Assembly: GCA_025175895.1 (NCBI GenBank)
Contig: CM045990.1
Span: 60,451,704 to 60,515,703, forward strand
Direction of reading: 5' to 3'
Length of the DNA stretch: 64,000 bases
Source of the DNA: Wurfbainia villosa
Lineage: Eukaryota > Streptophyta > Magnoliopsida > Zingiberales > Zingiberaceae
Of this stretch, positions 48,991 to 59,624 are shown piece after piece (the stretch's first letter is position 1; each line of letters opens with the position of its first letter). The translations under genes and the position numbers were made by a program. The notes below the pieces were generated by a model. It was not told where the DNA came from, did not search any database, and saw only the letters and a list, made by a program, of their open reading frames with translations.

Positions 48991-49793
48991 TTGATTTTGC
49001 TTGTATGTATGTGATGCATGCTAGTAGAATAATGCTTGTATGTATATGATGCATGCCAGGATATTTTTCTTGTATGTATATGATGCATGCTAGAATAATG
49101 CTTATATGTATGTGATTCATGCTAATATAGGATAATAAAGACCTTAATGCGTATATTATACACATTACGATTAGATTAGATCTTAATCGAATCAACTCGT
49201 AAATGCCTACCAAGTCCTTGATACCCATCACTACCTCGATCATTTGTAGTTGTTGAATCTGCCAAAGCAGAGCAATGCATATTATCTTGGTAGGGTGCGG
49301 AGGGACAATCTTAGTCCCGCCTATCACGGCTTGGGTTAGAGTAAGCTCAATTAGATTGAGTAAAACTAGTTAACTCAATTGGATCGAGTAGAACTATAGG
49401 CATATTCCAACCATTGGAAAGATAGGATAAGATCGCATTTACACTAAATCTTGGGTGATTTAGCCAAAGCTAACTCAAGGTCTTTTGTAAATGTGGGTCT
49501 TGATCCTATAAACAAAAGTTGCATAGAGATGTAATCGGTAATGTGTTACCCACCGATCGTACTAAGTCTTGGGCGATTTAGCCAAAGCTAACTCAAGGCT
49601 TAGTATGATGTGGATCTTGTCCTGCAAGAATTATAGCTAGTTTGTATGAATCTAGTAATGTGGTTTGACCACATCCATAACTCGATTCTATAAAATTCCT
49701 ATAATTCAGTGGGAGAATCATTTAATTAAAGGCTTAATTAAATGATAATAGGAATATAATATTAATTATCTGCATGGTATATTGTAGATTACT
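48132..49793 (+). other. Untranslated leader of E-2
   Basis: About 1.66 kb without a supported gene. A (TA)n microsatellite is at 48934-48990. Four units of about 32 bp with CTTGTATGTATATGATGCAT follow at about 49000-49130. Two copies of a 38-bp block with the hairpin word TTAGCCAAAGCTAA lie at 49460-49473 and 49578-49591. Confidence 0.75.
48934..48990 (+). repeat. (TA)n microsatellite
   Basis: About 57 bp of near-perfect TA dinucleotides in the E-2 leader; the matching place in E-1 (34220-34260) is shorter and interrupted. Confidence 0.92.
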
Positions 49794-52700
49794 ATGTCAA
49801 CAAACACGAACACTCTCTCTCTGCGTTCTGTCCTTGAGAAGGACAAGCTCAATAGAGCAAATTTCCTGGACTGGTACAGGAACCTGAGAATCATTCTCAC
49901 CCAAGAAAGGAAACTGTACATCATGGAGCAGCCCATTCCGGAGGCACCTCCTGCCACTGCCTCGCAAACTGACAAAGATACTTACAAGAAGCATCAAGAT
50001 GATGCATTAGATGTGTCATGTCTAATGCTCATGACCATGAACTCTGAGCTTTAGAAGCAACACGAGTTCATGAATGCTTATGATATGGTTGAACATCTAC
50101 ATCAACTATATCAAGGACAAGCAAGGCACGAGAGATATGAAGTCTCTAAGGCACTATTTGGTTCCAAAATGCAAGATGGGACTCCCGTAGGTCCATATGT
50201 AATAAAGATGATTGGGTATGTAGAAAACCTAAAGAGATTGGGATTCCCCCTTGGCCAAGAGCTGGCCACTGACTTGATCTTGCAATCTTTACCGCAAAGT
50301 TACAATCAATTTGTCATGAATTATAACATGAATGAAATTGATAAGTCACTGCCTGAGATGCTCAGCATGTTGAGAACTTCTGAGCTCAACCTTAAGAAGG
50401 GAAAATCTGATGCCATTTTGATGGTGCAAAAATAAGAAAGGCAAGGGCAAGCCTAAAGGTAAGGGAAAGTCTCAAGCCAAGGGAAAAGGCAAGGAACTGA
50501 AACCCAAAGGAGGGGTGGCCAAGGAAGGGGCTTGCTTCCACTGCAAGGAAGCTGGACACTGGAAGCGTAACTGCAAGGCATACCTTGAAGATCTTAAGAA
50601 GAAGAGAAGTGAGACTTCTACTTCAGGTATAAATGTTATAGAAGTCAATCTATCTATTTCTTCATCATGGGTATTAGATACCGGATGTGCATCTCACATT
50701 TGTACCAATGTGCAGGCACTGAGAAATAGTAGGGCATTGACAAAGGGCGAGGTGGACCTACGAGTAGGCAATGGAGCAAGGGTTGTTGCTGTTGTTGTAG
50801 GAACTTATGATCTATCTCTGCCCTCTGTTCTTGTACTAGAATTATATGAATGTTGTTATGTGTCTGCCTTAACTAAGAACATCATTTCGGTTTCTTGTTT
50901 GGACAAGAAAGGATTTACATTTATAATAAAGAACAAATGTTGTTCAGTTTATTTAAATGATATGTTCTATTGTAGTTCACCTCTAATGAACGGATTCTAC
51001 TTTCTAGACTTAGAGAGCCCTATCTATAACATAAGTACCAAAAGGTTCAAGTCAAATGAGTTAAACTAAACCTATCTCTGGCATTGTCGCTTAGGTCACA
51101 TAAACGAGAGTCGCTTATCTCAGCTCCATAAGGATGGGCTGCTAGACTCATTTGATTTTGAACCATATGAGACATGTGAGTCTTGCCTTTTAGGCAAGAT
51201 GACCAAGACTCCCTTTAGTGGACACAGCGAAAGAGCAACAGACTTGTTAAGACTTATACATAGTGATGTATGTGGTACTTTCAATGTTGTTGCTAGAGGT
51301 GGTTACAGGTACTTCATTACATTTACTGATGACTTCAGTAGATATGGTTATCTGTATCTTATGACACATAAATCAGAATCCTTTGAAAAGTTTAAAGAAT
51401 TCAAGAATGAAGTACAAAACCAGCTTGGCAAGAGTATTAAGATACTTCGATCAGATCGAGGTGGTGAATACCTTAGCCATGAGTTTTGTGACTATCTAGC
51501 TGAGTGTGGGATTCTGTCCCAACTCACTCCTCCTGGAACACTATAGTGGAATGGTGTATCCGAAAGGAGGAATCGTACCCTATTAGATATGGTATGATCT
51601 ATGATGAGTCACACAGATCTTCCTATATCCTTTTGGGGATATGCTCTATACACAGCTGCCTTTACCCTTAACCGTGTACCATCCAAGGCTGTGATAAAGA
51701 CACCATATACGATATGGACAGGGAGAAATCCCAAGATGTCTTTTATGAGGATTTGGGGTTGTGAGGCTTATGTTCGACGTCAAGTCTCAGACAAACTGGG
51801 ACCCAAATCCGATAGGTGCTATTTTGTTGGATATCCCAAGGATACAAAGGAATATTACTTCTACATTCTCAGTCAGCACAAAGTGTTTGTGGCAAAGACT
51901 GGGGTTTTTCTAGAAAGGGATTTTGTTTCTAGAAAAACTAGTGGGAGTACATTCGATCTTGAAGAAATTCAAGATAAAGACCATAGCACTGAGGCCTTGA
52001 TAGATGTTGAATAGGAACTACAAAGTGTTGTTGGTGATGAGGTTATTGCACAAAGAGTTGTGGAATAACCACCTGTTCATGTAGACCTACCTCCTCGCAG
52101 GTTTGATAGGGTACATCGTCATCCTGAGAGATATTCATTTCTCTTGTCTGACCATGATGACGTTATGCTCATTGAGAATGAGCCTACCTCCTATCAGGAA
52201 GCTGTGATGAGCCCAGATTCTGAGATATGGCTAGAGGTCATGAGATCCGAGATGGAATCCATGTACACCAACCAAGTATGGACTTTGGTTGATCCACCTG
52301 AAGGGGTCAAATCCATTGGGTGTAAGTAGGTATTTAGGAGAAAGACTGACATGGATGGACTTACGCATACCTATAAGGGCCGATTGGTGGTTAAAGGTTT
52401 CAAGCAAATTCATGGTATTGACTATGATGAAACCTTTTCTCCAGTGGCGATGTTTAAGTCCATTCGGATCTTGCCTGCTATTGCAGCATACCACGATTAT
52501 GAGATCTGGCAGATGAATGTCAAAACTGCATTTCTGAATGGAAACTTACTCGAGGATGTGTACATGACACAACCTGGGGGTTTTGTAGATCCACAGCATA
52601 CTAGGAAAGTATGCAAGCTGCAAAGGTCAATTTATGGGCTAAAGCAAGCCTCTCGGAGCTGGAATCTTCGATTCTATGATGCGATCAAACAGTTTGGTTT

Positions 52701-53479
52701 CATCAAGTATGAAGATGAACCCTGTGTCTACAAGAGGGTTAATGGGAATACAATTGTCTTCCTTATATTGTATGTGGATGACATACTACTCATTGGGAAT
52801 GACATCCCTTCGCTACAGTCTGTGAAGACTTGGCTAGGGACGTGTTTCTCAATGAAGGACTTAGGAGAAGTAGCCTGTATTCTTGGCATCAAGATCTATA
52901 GAGATAGATCTAAGAGATTGCTTGGCCTAAGTCAGAGTACATACATTGACACGGTATTACTACAGTTTGCCATGCAGAATTTCAAGAAGAAACTTCTGCC
53001 AATGTCACATGGTGTGAGTCTTTTGAAGACTCAAAGTCCCTCTTCTAGAGAGGACAGAGACCGCATGGATAAGATCCCTTATGCATCTGCTATAGGATCT
53101 ATTATGTACGCCATGCTATGTACTCATCTTGATGTCTCGTATGCTTTGAGCATGACGAGTAGATACCAGTCAGATCTAGGTGAGCGTCACTGGATATCAG
53201 TCAAGAATATTCTAAAGTACTCAAGAAAGACTAAAGAATATTTCTTGATATTTGGAGGCGATTAGGAGCTTGCTGTAAAGGGTTACAGCGATGTCAGCTT
53301 CCAAACTGACCAGGATGATTATAGATCGCAGTCAGGGTTCGTGTTTTGTTTGAATGGTGGCGCTGTGAGTACACACAGAGGCTAATATCACAAATCCCTT
53401 GACCAAGGCTTTGGTACAGGAAAAGTATGATGGTCACACTAGGTCATTGGGTATTAGATACTACGGTGATTGGCACTAG
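49794..53479 (+). pseudogene. gag-pol: E-2 gag-pol polyprotein (eight stops, one frame change, RNase H deletion)
   Basis: Starts at ATG 49794 (MSTNTNTLSLRSVLEKDKL). Gag with a stop at 50052-50054; a one-base frame change near 50433 at an A-run; zinc knuckle CFHCKEAGHWKRNC at 50533-50574; protease VLDTGCASH with Asp at 50677; GAG-pre-integrase HCRLGH near 51080; integrase HSDVCGTF, RSDRGGEYL and the glutamate region near 51555; RT with KTAFLNGNLLEDV and YVDD at 52771-52782; RNase H from about 53280. Stops at 51067, 51544, 51595, 52012, 52066, 52327 and 53263 are all in one frame. RNase H jumps from a GFVFCLNGGAVS block (about 53335-53372) to an ITNPLTKALVQ block (53386), losing the Glu and second Asp of the active site. 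The final stop is at 53477-53479. Confidence 0.93.
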
Positions 53480-53483
53480 TGCT

Positions 53484-53493
53484 AGTGGGAGAT
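53484..53493 (+). other. Polypurine tract of E-2
   Basis: AGTGGGAGAT immediately before the 3' LTR. Confidence 0.85.
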
Positions 53494-55287
53494 TGTTAGT
53501 GAAAGCCCTAGAGCCAATCATGTGATGATTGTTGTTTGGACTTTATTGTATCATATTCCTATTTATAAAGGCATGGTTATTATATTTACTTGTATTGGTG
53601 CCAAATAACTAAATATAATAATGTCCTTGAGTAGTAGGTTCTTATCTATATCAATCGATTGGTTGAATCGATAATGAGATGATATAGAGAATACTACTCT
53701 TAATCATTCCTAGTCAATATTAACATTCAGGGACAATGTTAATGCGTAGAGACTAGCATGTAGGTCAACACGAAAACTTGATCTCACAAGTCATGGATAT
53801 GAGATATCAAGTTGACACATGGGTATGCATTGGAGATTGTATACTGAATGACCCACCATGAGAAAGTATCATGGATCGTTATATGAGTGTCATATACTTT
53901 CTCATGTGGCTATTAGTATGACTATTAGTCCTTAGTCCTGAAGTCACCATGGTTCCCTACATAAGGAGTTGCATACTTTGGCTTCGTCAAACATCACCCG
54001 TAAATGGATGGACTATAAAGGCGATTACTGGGTATGTAACAAATTATGCGGAGGGATGTGAGTGATGTAGATGGGATCTATCCCTCCTATATACCTGGAG
54101 TGACATCGTTATTCTTGATAGAGTGAGACCACGAAGTGCATGGCCATGCCCAAATGAGTCAATATGAGATATTGAGCTCATTTGAGAGAGTGAGTCTACT
54201 TGGAGTTCAAGATATAGATTGTACCGAGGATGACACGGTCTATGCCTCAATTGGTCAATCTAGATGTCAAGGATAGAGGGACATTGTCACATATTGTGAG
54301 AGTTACAATTAGTAGTCACAAAGGTGATGTTTGATCTCAACATTCTTGTAACTTGGGTAGCAATGATGTGTTGCTAGATACCGCTCATTGCTTATGTTCC
54401 TAAATCGGTTTAGGAGCATTGCCAACGTTACAAGAACCTATAGGGTCACACACAAAGGGCAATTAGATGGAGATTAGGTTCATATGATGAACCATGAGGA
54501 TTAGGTTCATGGGATGAACCAAATTGGATTAAAAGTAATCCAAATTAGACTAATTGAGTTATACTAAATTTGATTCAAGTGTTGAATTAGTCTAATTTAG
54601 ATTTGATTCATTGAGTCAATTTAATTTAATGAATAGAGATTCATTAAATCAAATTGACTTGAATCAAGTGGTTAGATTTGATCAACAATGGGAGATAATA
54701 GGTCAAGTTTGACTTGACTTGAGAGGGAAGATGAATGGTCAATTTTGACTTGACCAATTGCCAAGTCATGGTGACTTGGCATGGGGCCTGCCAATGATGA
54801 TGCTTCACATAATCATGGACACATCATGGGGTGTCACCTCATGAGGGAGACCAAGAGCCATTGGTTCTTGGAGTTACATGCATGCATGTAACCCCCTTAT
54901 AGTGGGTTATGAAAGTGTGAAGTTAAGTTGTGTAACTTCATCTTCTTCCTTAGTTCTTCCTCTCTTGCTCTCTCAATCCTTCTTGGCCGAAATTTCCATG
55001 AGTGCTAGCACACTCTAGGTTGAGTTTCTCCACCATTTGTCCGTGTGGATACCAATAGAGGATTGTACACTTGACACTCTTGAGTTCCGGCAAGCTTTTG
55101 GACGAGCGGGATAAACGAAGGGTGTTGCTACGAGGGTAACACTCTCAATTTCTAGATCTAAGGTAGATCTAGGTTTACTTAGCACATACATGTTTTTATT
55201 TTAATATATCTTCACACGGATCCGTGGCCGGACTTCCGGGGTTTCCGCAACGCAAAAAGCGGTTTTTGCGGCTCGGAAAGTCCAACA
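53494..55287 (+). repeat. 3' LTR of E-2
   Basis: Starts TGTTAGTGAAAGCCC and ends AAAGTCCAACA, followed by TAAAG. It is full length (1794 bp). The 20-bp palindrome is at 54873-54892. Confidence 0.95.
54873..54892 (+). promoter_or_regulatory. Perfect 20-bp palindrome with tandem RY words in the E LTR
   Basis: GTTACATGCATGCATGTAAC equals its own reverse complement. It contains CATGCATG, the RY element bound by plant B3-domain factors such as ABI3, FUS3 and LEC2. Identical copies are at 28229-28248, 35468-35487 and 47703-47722, so all four E LTRs keep it. Regulatory use is inferred. Confidence 0.6.
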
Positions 55288-56057
55288 TAAAGAGCATGCT
55301 AGACATAGGTAATTGTGTTTAGGAGCCAAAAATGTCTACCTTTCAAAAAAGGAGAAATTTACGACTAATGTCCCTAGAAATATTCTACCTAAGGACAGCC
55401 CTAGGTCAAAAAATTCTAGACAAATTCTACCTAGGCAGACCATTAGAAAGGTACAAGAGCATCTTGGTCTCAACCCTAAATGGACTAGGCATATGCCTAG
55501 GAAGTCCCATGCCCAAGAACCTAATCAAAAATCAATTGGGCAATTAGAGTTAGAAAATCAAGCCTTGAGGTCAAGGCTTGAGAAATTGGAAAATACCCTA
55601 AATAGGATACAAAATCAATTTCAAGGGTCTAATGGTTAAAGTCAAGGGTCCAAATCTCAAATTCAACACCTAGGACCTAAAAGACAAAAGTCAACCAAGG
55701 GCAAGAAAGGTTTGGGTCACAAACCTAAGCCTAAGGTGGCTTATCATAGTGTTCCATTAGATTATGGAACACTGACTAGGTCTAGGAAGACCAAGGTTAC
55801 TAGGGAAGTTATCCCTAAGAGTAACCATGGTAAGTGCCTAGTGGCTAGGGTTTCAAAGAAACCTAGGGTGGCCACTAAGAAGGTTACAAGGGGAGTTACC
55901 CCTAGAGTCAACCTAGGCAAGACCACAATGTCCAAGGCTAACAAGCCTAGAAGGGTCATTAGAAAGTATCTAGGGAGGTTATCCCTAAGGAATACCTAGT
56001 AACCCTAGGAGCTCAAATAGGTTTTGGATTCCTAAGAGCGTGATTGATTCACACTAG
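55288..56057 (+). pseudogene. gag: D-1 gag, C-terminal part ending in FWIPKS
   Basis: Starts with the right TAAAG of E-2. After a TAA at 55312-55314 the frame is open to 55639, is basic, and carries a coiled-coil-like segment (LELENQALRSRLEKLE). A second basic frame (55712-55999) repeats VTR/VIPK words. The end holds an IPKEYLV word and FWIPKS at 56022-56039, matching the C-terminus of A-family Gag (IPKEYLVNPIGKNLFWVPKS), with a stop at 56055-56057. Small frame changes separate these pieces. Nothing resembling protease follows. Confidence 0.8.
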
Positions 56058-57917
56058 ATGCGTTTAGAGTGTGTCAACCTTAAATGGATGGGTAGTTAAC
56101 CTAACCATGGTAAAGGTGGCACTTTAGGTTATTTTCAAGGTTATGGTTACCTTGGAAATACATTTGAGTTTTGATCCTAAAAGAGTTTAGGATGTGTCAA
56201 TATTATTTGAGAAGTTTGATAAAATGATTAAATTGGCAAAATTTAGGTTTAGAGGTCATAGTGTGTAATTTTGGGTTTTTGGCACACTTGGGATAATTAG
56301 GTTTTATGGCAAAATGAACTTAATCCCAACAAATGGCAATAAATATTAAAATTTAGGTATTATATACCTTAATATCTTATTTGCCATGCTTTGATTTGCC
56401 ATATGCCATGACATGACATCATGTTTATTTTAATCATTTAATATGTCATGATCATGTTTTAGGAATAAGGATGAATGTCATGTGTTTTTAGATTATATCA
56501 TATGTCATGACATCATGATCATTGGCCATGTTTAATTATTGTTATCATTATGACATGATCATTTCATGCATTTAAATTGACTAAAATTGAGTTAAGGACA
56601 ATGACATGACTTGGAGTCCCATTTATAAGGGAATCAAGTAGAGTTGCCTTAGAAAAATGCATGAAACCCTAGATTAGGGAGAACAAAACCCACATCTCAC
56701 ATCACATTGACATGTATGTGTATTTATACACTCTAGATACATGTGAGATGCTAGGATATGAGTTGAGTTCAAGGTGCATAGTTCTTGCATCTAGTTGAAC
56801 CAAAACTCATCTTAATTCAAATGTGGATCATTGGGAAAGCTTGTGTACAAGTCATATACATTGAACCCAAGGAATATGATCCAAAATAAGGTTTTGAAAA
56901 CATTTTAAAATCATTTTGAAAAACCTTGGTGAAGTCTATCTTTTGATAGCAATAACCATTGATGAGATTGATACAAAGTGAGCTAAAACTTAGAAGTTTT
57001 CTTCACTTTTGGATTTTGTATCAATTTTAGTATTTTATGGGTAAAATATTTTTCAACCATTGTATTGGTGATAGGTAGTATACGTATCAAATTTCATGAT
57101 TTTTCAAACTACGTATAATTATTTATGCTTTTCCAAATCTCATTTCTGATAAGTGAAAATCGAGATTTTCTATCGCTGATCGCTTCTAGTGGCAATGATC
57201 GATATGGGTGGCAACATCGACATCGTAAGTAGTCGCTAAGTCGATTTCGGGAAAACAAGGTTGTTTATCCCATTTTCAGCAATGGTAAAAGTCCCTAACC
57301 ACTCCTAACCCTAGGATATGCTTTGGGAAGCATTATAAAGGGTGAAAATCCATTGGATATGGATTAGGAGAGGTGTTAGGGTAATGTATCAAATTTAAGA
57401 TAGGGAGAGTTCATGTTTGAACGTTTAACCTTATTTTTAGTGGTTTAGAGTTCCTATTGGCTTAGGGACTTCTCAAGGACATTGTTGGTGCAATGGTCAA
57501 GGGGGAGCAAGCCTTTAGGGGGAGTTATCCATCTTGGGATGATGGATGTGTTTTCTCTTCTTGAAGAGGAGAAGTTATTGGGAAAAAGACATCAATTGGG
57601 AAAATTGATGAGTTTTTGAGAAACCCAATTGGAAATTGGGAGAGAGTATAGGATTGCCTCTCTTGAGTGATATGGGACTTATCACTAGGAAGACGGAAGG
57701 CATCCTAGGAATTTTGGACCAAGGGGGAGATTGTAAGATCTCATTGGGACATGAGACATTGACCTCCTTGGAGAGAAGACCTTTTTCATGTAAGTCAATA
57801 AGGGGGAGAAGTATTGGGAGAGTGTTTGGGATTACCAATTTGGGATAATTGGTAAGGAAATTTGTGTTAGGGGCCTAACTCAAGGTTTGTTTTATCAAAC
57901 ATCAAAAAGGGGGAGAT
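56058..57917 (+). other. 3' non-coding region of D-1 with multiple purine tracts
   Basis: About 1.86 kb, AT-rich, with no supported gene. The last 450 bp contain at least five GGGGGAG tracts (near 57502, 57520, 57723, 57792 and 57910). The final one, AAAAAGGGGGAGAT at 57904-57917, abuts the 3' LTR and is the functional polypurine tract by position. The block at about 57170-57250 has degenerate GATCG-rich words where A-2 has CAGTCGACTG palindromes. Confidence 0.75.
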
Positions 57918-58165
57918 TGTTGGTGCAATCGGCCCAGGTCACGATTGACTAGACTCGAGTTTGACTCGACTGATGTATTGATGTTTGACAAAGTGGTTTG
58001 ACATAGTATGTTTGACATTGATGTTTGACATTGATGTTTGACATTGATGTCGGTTAATGTTTTGGGGAGATTATTTATACAATCGACCCAGGTTATAATT
58101 GACCAGACTCGAGTTTGACTCGAGGGAGACTTTTATGGTTGACTAGGGTTGACCATGTGATTATG

Positions 58166-58560
58166 GGAAAGTCCAAGCATGGGTCATGGCAAGGTAAAGT
58201 CCAAGTCATGGGTACTTGGAATTGAAAGTCCAAGTGGGACACTTGGCATTTGGGAAAGTTCAAGTCTTGTGTACTTGGCACAAGGGAAAGTCCAAGTGGG
58301 ACACTTGACATTTGGGAAAGTCCAAGCATGGGTCTTGGCAAGGTAAAGTCCAAGTCTTGAGTACTTGGCATGGAAAGTCCAACATGGGTTGGTAAGGGAA
58401 AGTCCAAGCTTGAGTCTTGGCATTTGAGAAGTCCAAGGGGAATATTGGCGGCGTAAAGTCTAAGGGTGAAGTCTTGGTAGCATAAGTCCAATGGTTGGCG
58501 GCGTAAAGTCCAAGCGGAGTCTTGGCGGTGTAAGTCCAATGTACCTTGGCAGTGTAGACA
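58166..58560 (+). repeat. Hairpin minisatellite in the D-1 3' LTR, about 14 units
   Basis: Same unit as at 38541-38960. Units begin AAAGTCCAAG and carry CTTGG near the end, so each can fold on itself. Confidence 0.88.
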
Positions 58561-58853
58561 CCGTTAGCATGACATAGCCGATGGAAGCACTTGAAGGCTA
58601 GCACGATGGATGAACAAGTCATGGATGACTTGGAGGGATCCAAGAGGCGTGAGGCTGATGGAGGTGGCTAGAAAGCTTAGGTCTAGGCTAAGGGTGGTCT
58701 AGCAAGTATGGGGGCACCATACTTGGGTTAAAACCTCATGTTTGAGGTTGGCAGTAGACTGACATTATGGCCGGTTCGACTGCTGTGAGTTTTCTAGAGT
58801 TCGACTACTGGTTTAGAGCAAAAATGGCTCTGGCAGTGGACTTCTCATTGGAG

Positions 58854-59090
58854 CAGTCGACTGATGTCGACAACAGTCGACTGCCAAGGGACGACAGTCG
58901 ACTACTAGTTTAGCCGCGAGCACAGAATGCTCCGTAGCCGACTGGGCAGTTGACTATGCGGCTGGCAGTCGACTGCCAATGTTGGCAGTCGACTGCCAAG
59001 AGATACATTGGAGTTTTTCCAGCGTGGATCGACCCGTTGACTCACGACAATAGTGACATCAGTCGACTGGTGACTTATGGCAGTTGACTG
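58854..59090 (+). repeat. Array of CAGTCGACTG palindromes in the D-1 3' LTR
   Basis: Perfect 10-bp palindromes at 58854-58863, 58874-58883, 58966-58975, 58986-58995 and 59060-59069. Near-copies lie at 58895-58904 (CAGTCGACTA), 58947-58956 (CAGTTGACTA) and 59081-59090 (CAGTTGACTG). Neighbours are 19-21 bp apart start to start. Palindromic LTR arrays are a known Sirevirus feature, though with a different core in maize; the role is unknown. Confidence 0.88.
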
Positions 59091-59624
59091 ATCGGCAAAA
59101 ATCTAGCCAGATGCAGGTTAAATGTAGCTATTCGTGGAGGGTTTCATGTAAGCATTTTCTTGGGCGATTTGAAGGGGAATAGTTGGTGCTTTTCCAGTCC
59201 TTCAAGGCTAGTCCAAGGCAACCAAAAGCAATTAATCCAAAGAGCATTTGTAAAGTTTTCTTTGCATAGATTGTTGTATTATTGTTGTATTTGCTTGTCT
59301 TACTTTGTATTACTTAGTGTAATCTTTGTATGAGGTTTCTCCACCTCTGACGTATTGTCGAGAAGGAGTTTATTGTGCTTAGTGGTGTTTGTGGCTTCGC
59401 TACGGTTCGTACAAACCCAATATATGGAGTAGGAACCGTTCGGTTCCGAACCACATTATATTCTCGTGTCATTGTGTTTGTGATTGTGTTTCGTGTTATT
59501 GTTTTTATTATTATTATTCCACTATGCTAACATGATTTGTAGACGCGATCACGAACGATTTCCATCGACATACGAGCAACGCGCTATTCACCCCCCCCCT
59601 CTAGCGGGCACACAGGTCCTAACA

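Larger units (their letters stand above)
46480..55287 (+). mobile_element. Element E-2: nearly full-length plus-strand copia element
   Basis: 5' LTR 46480-48117, internal 48118-53493, 3' LTR 53494-55287, flanked by TAAAG at 46475-46479 and 55288-55292, in the gag of D-1. It is 8.8 kb and contains no further insertion. It is the best-preserved pol-bearing copy in the window, with one frame change, eight in-frame stops and an RNase H deletion. Confidence 0.96.
11604..59624 (+). mobile_element. Element D-1: gag-only Sirevirus-like LTR retrotransposon, expanded to 48 kb
   Basis: Flanked by the target duplication TTATG (11599-11603 and 59625-59629), inside the C-2 integrase. Own sequence: 5' LTR 11604-11888 plus 38541-39930, primer site, gag in three pieces (40235-40811, 46319-46479, 55288-56057), 3' non-coding region, polypurine tract and 3' LTR 57918-59624. 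Total own internal sequence is about 3.7 kb and holds no protease, integrase, RT or RNase H. It received B-1 in its 5' LTR and A-2 and E-2 in gag. Confidence 0.94.
57918..59624 (+). repeat. 3' LTR of D-1
   Basis: Starts TGTTGGTGCAATCGG, ends CACAGGTCCTAACA and is followed by the TTATG duplication. In order: a triplicated TTTGACATTGATG (58010-58045), the hairpin minisatellite (58166-58560), the palindrome array (58740-59100) and a U5 end with TATTCACCCCCCCCCTCTAG. Confidence 0.95.

Noticed and set aside
48860..49327. Minus-strand open frame of 155 codons across the TA repeat
   Set aside because: Driven by the (TA)n tract and the tandem leader repeat; absent as a frame from E-1.
55313..55639. 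Separate small gene with a coiled coil
   Set aside because: It reads in frame with the D-1 gag piece at 46319-46479 once E-2 is set aside, so it is the Gag C-terminal region.
58854..59090. Cloning-vector or linker origin of the repeated SalI sites (GTCGAC)
   Set aside because: The sites are embedded in family-specific LTR sequence, recur with fixed spacing in two families and have natural near-variants.
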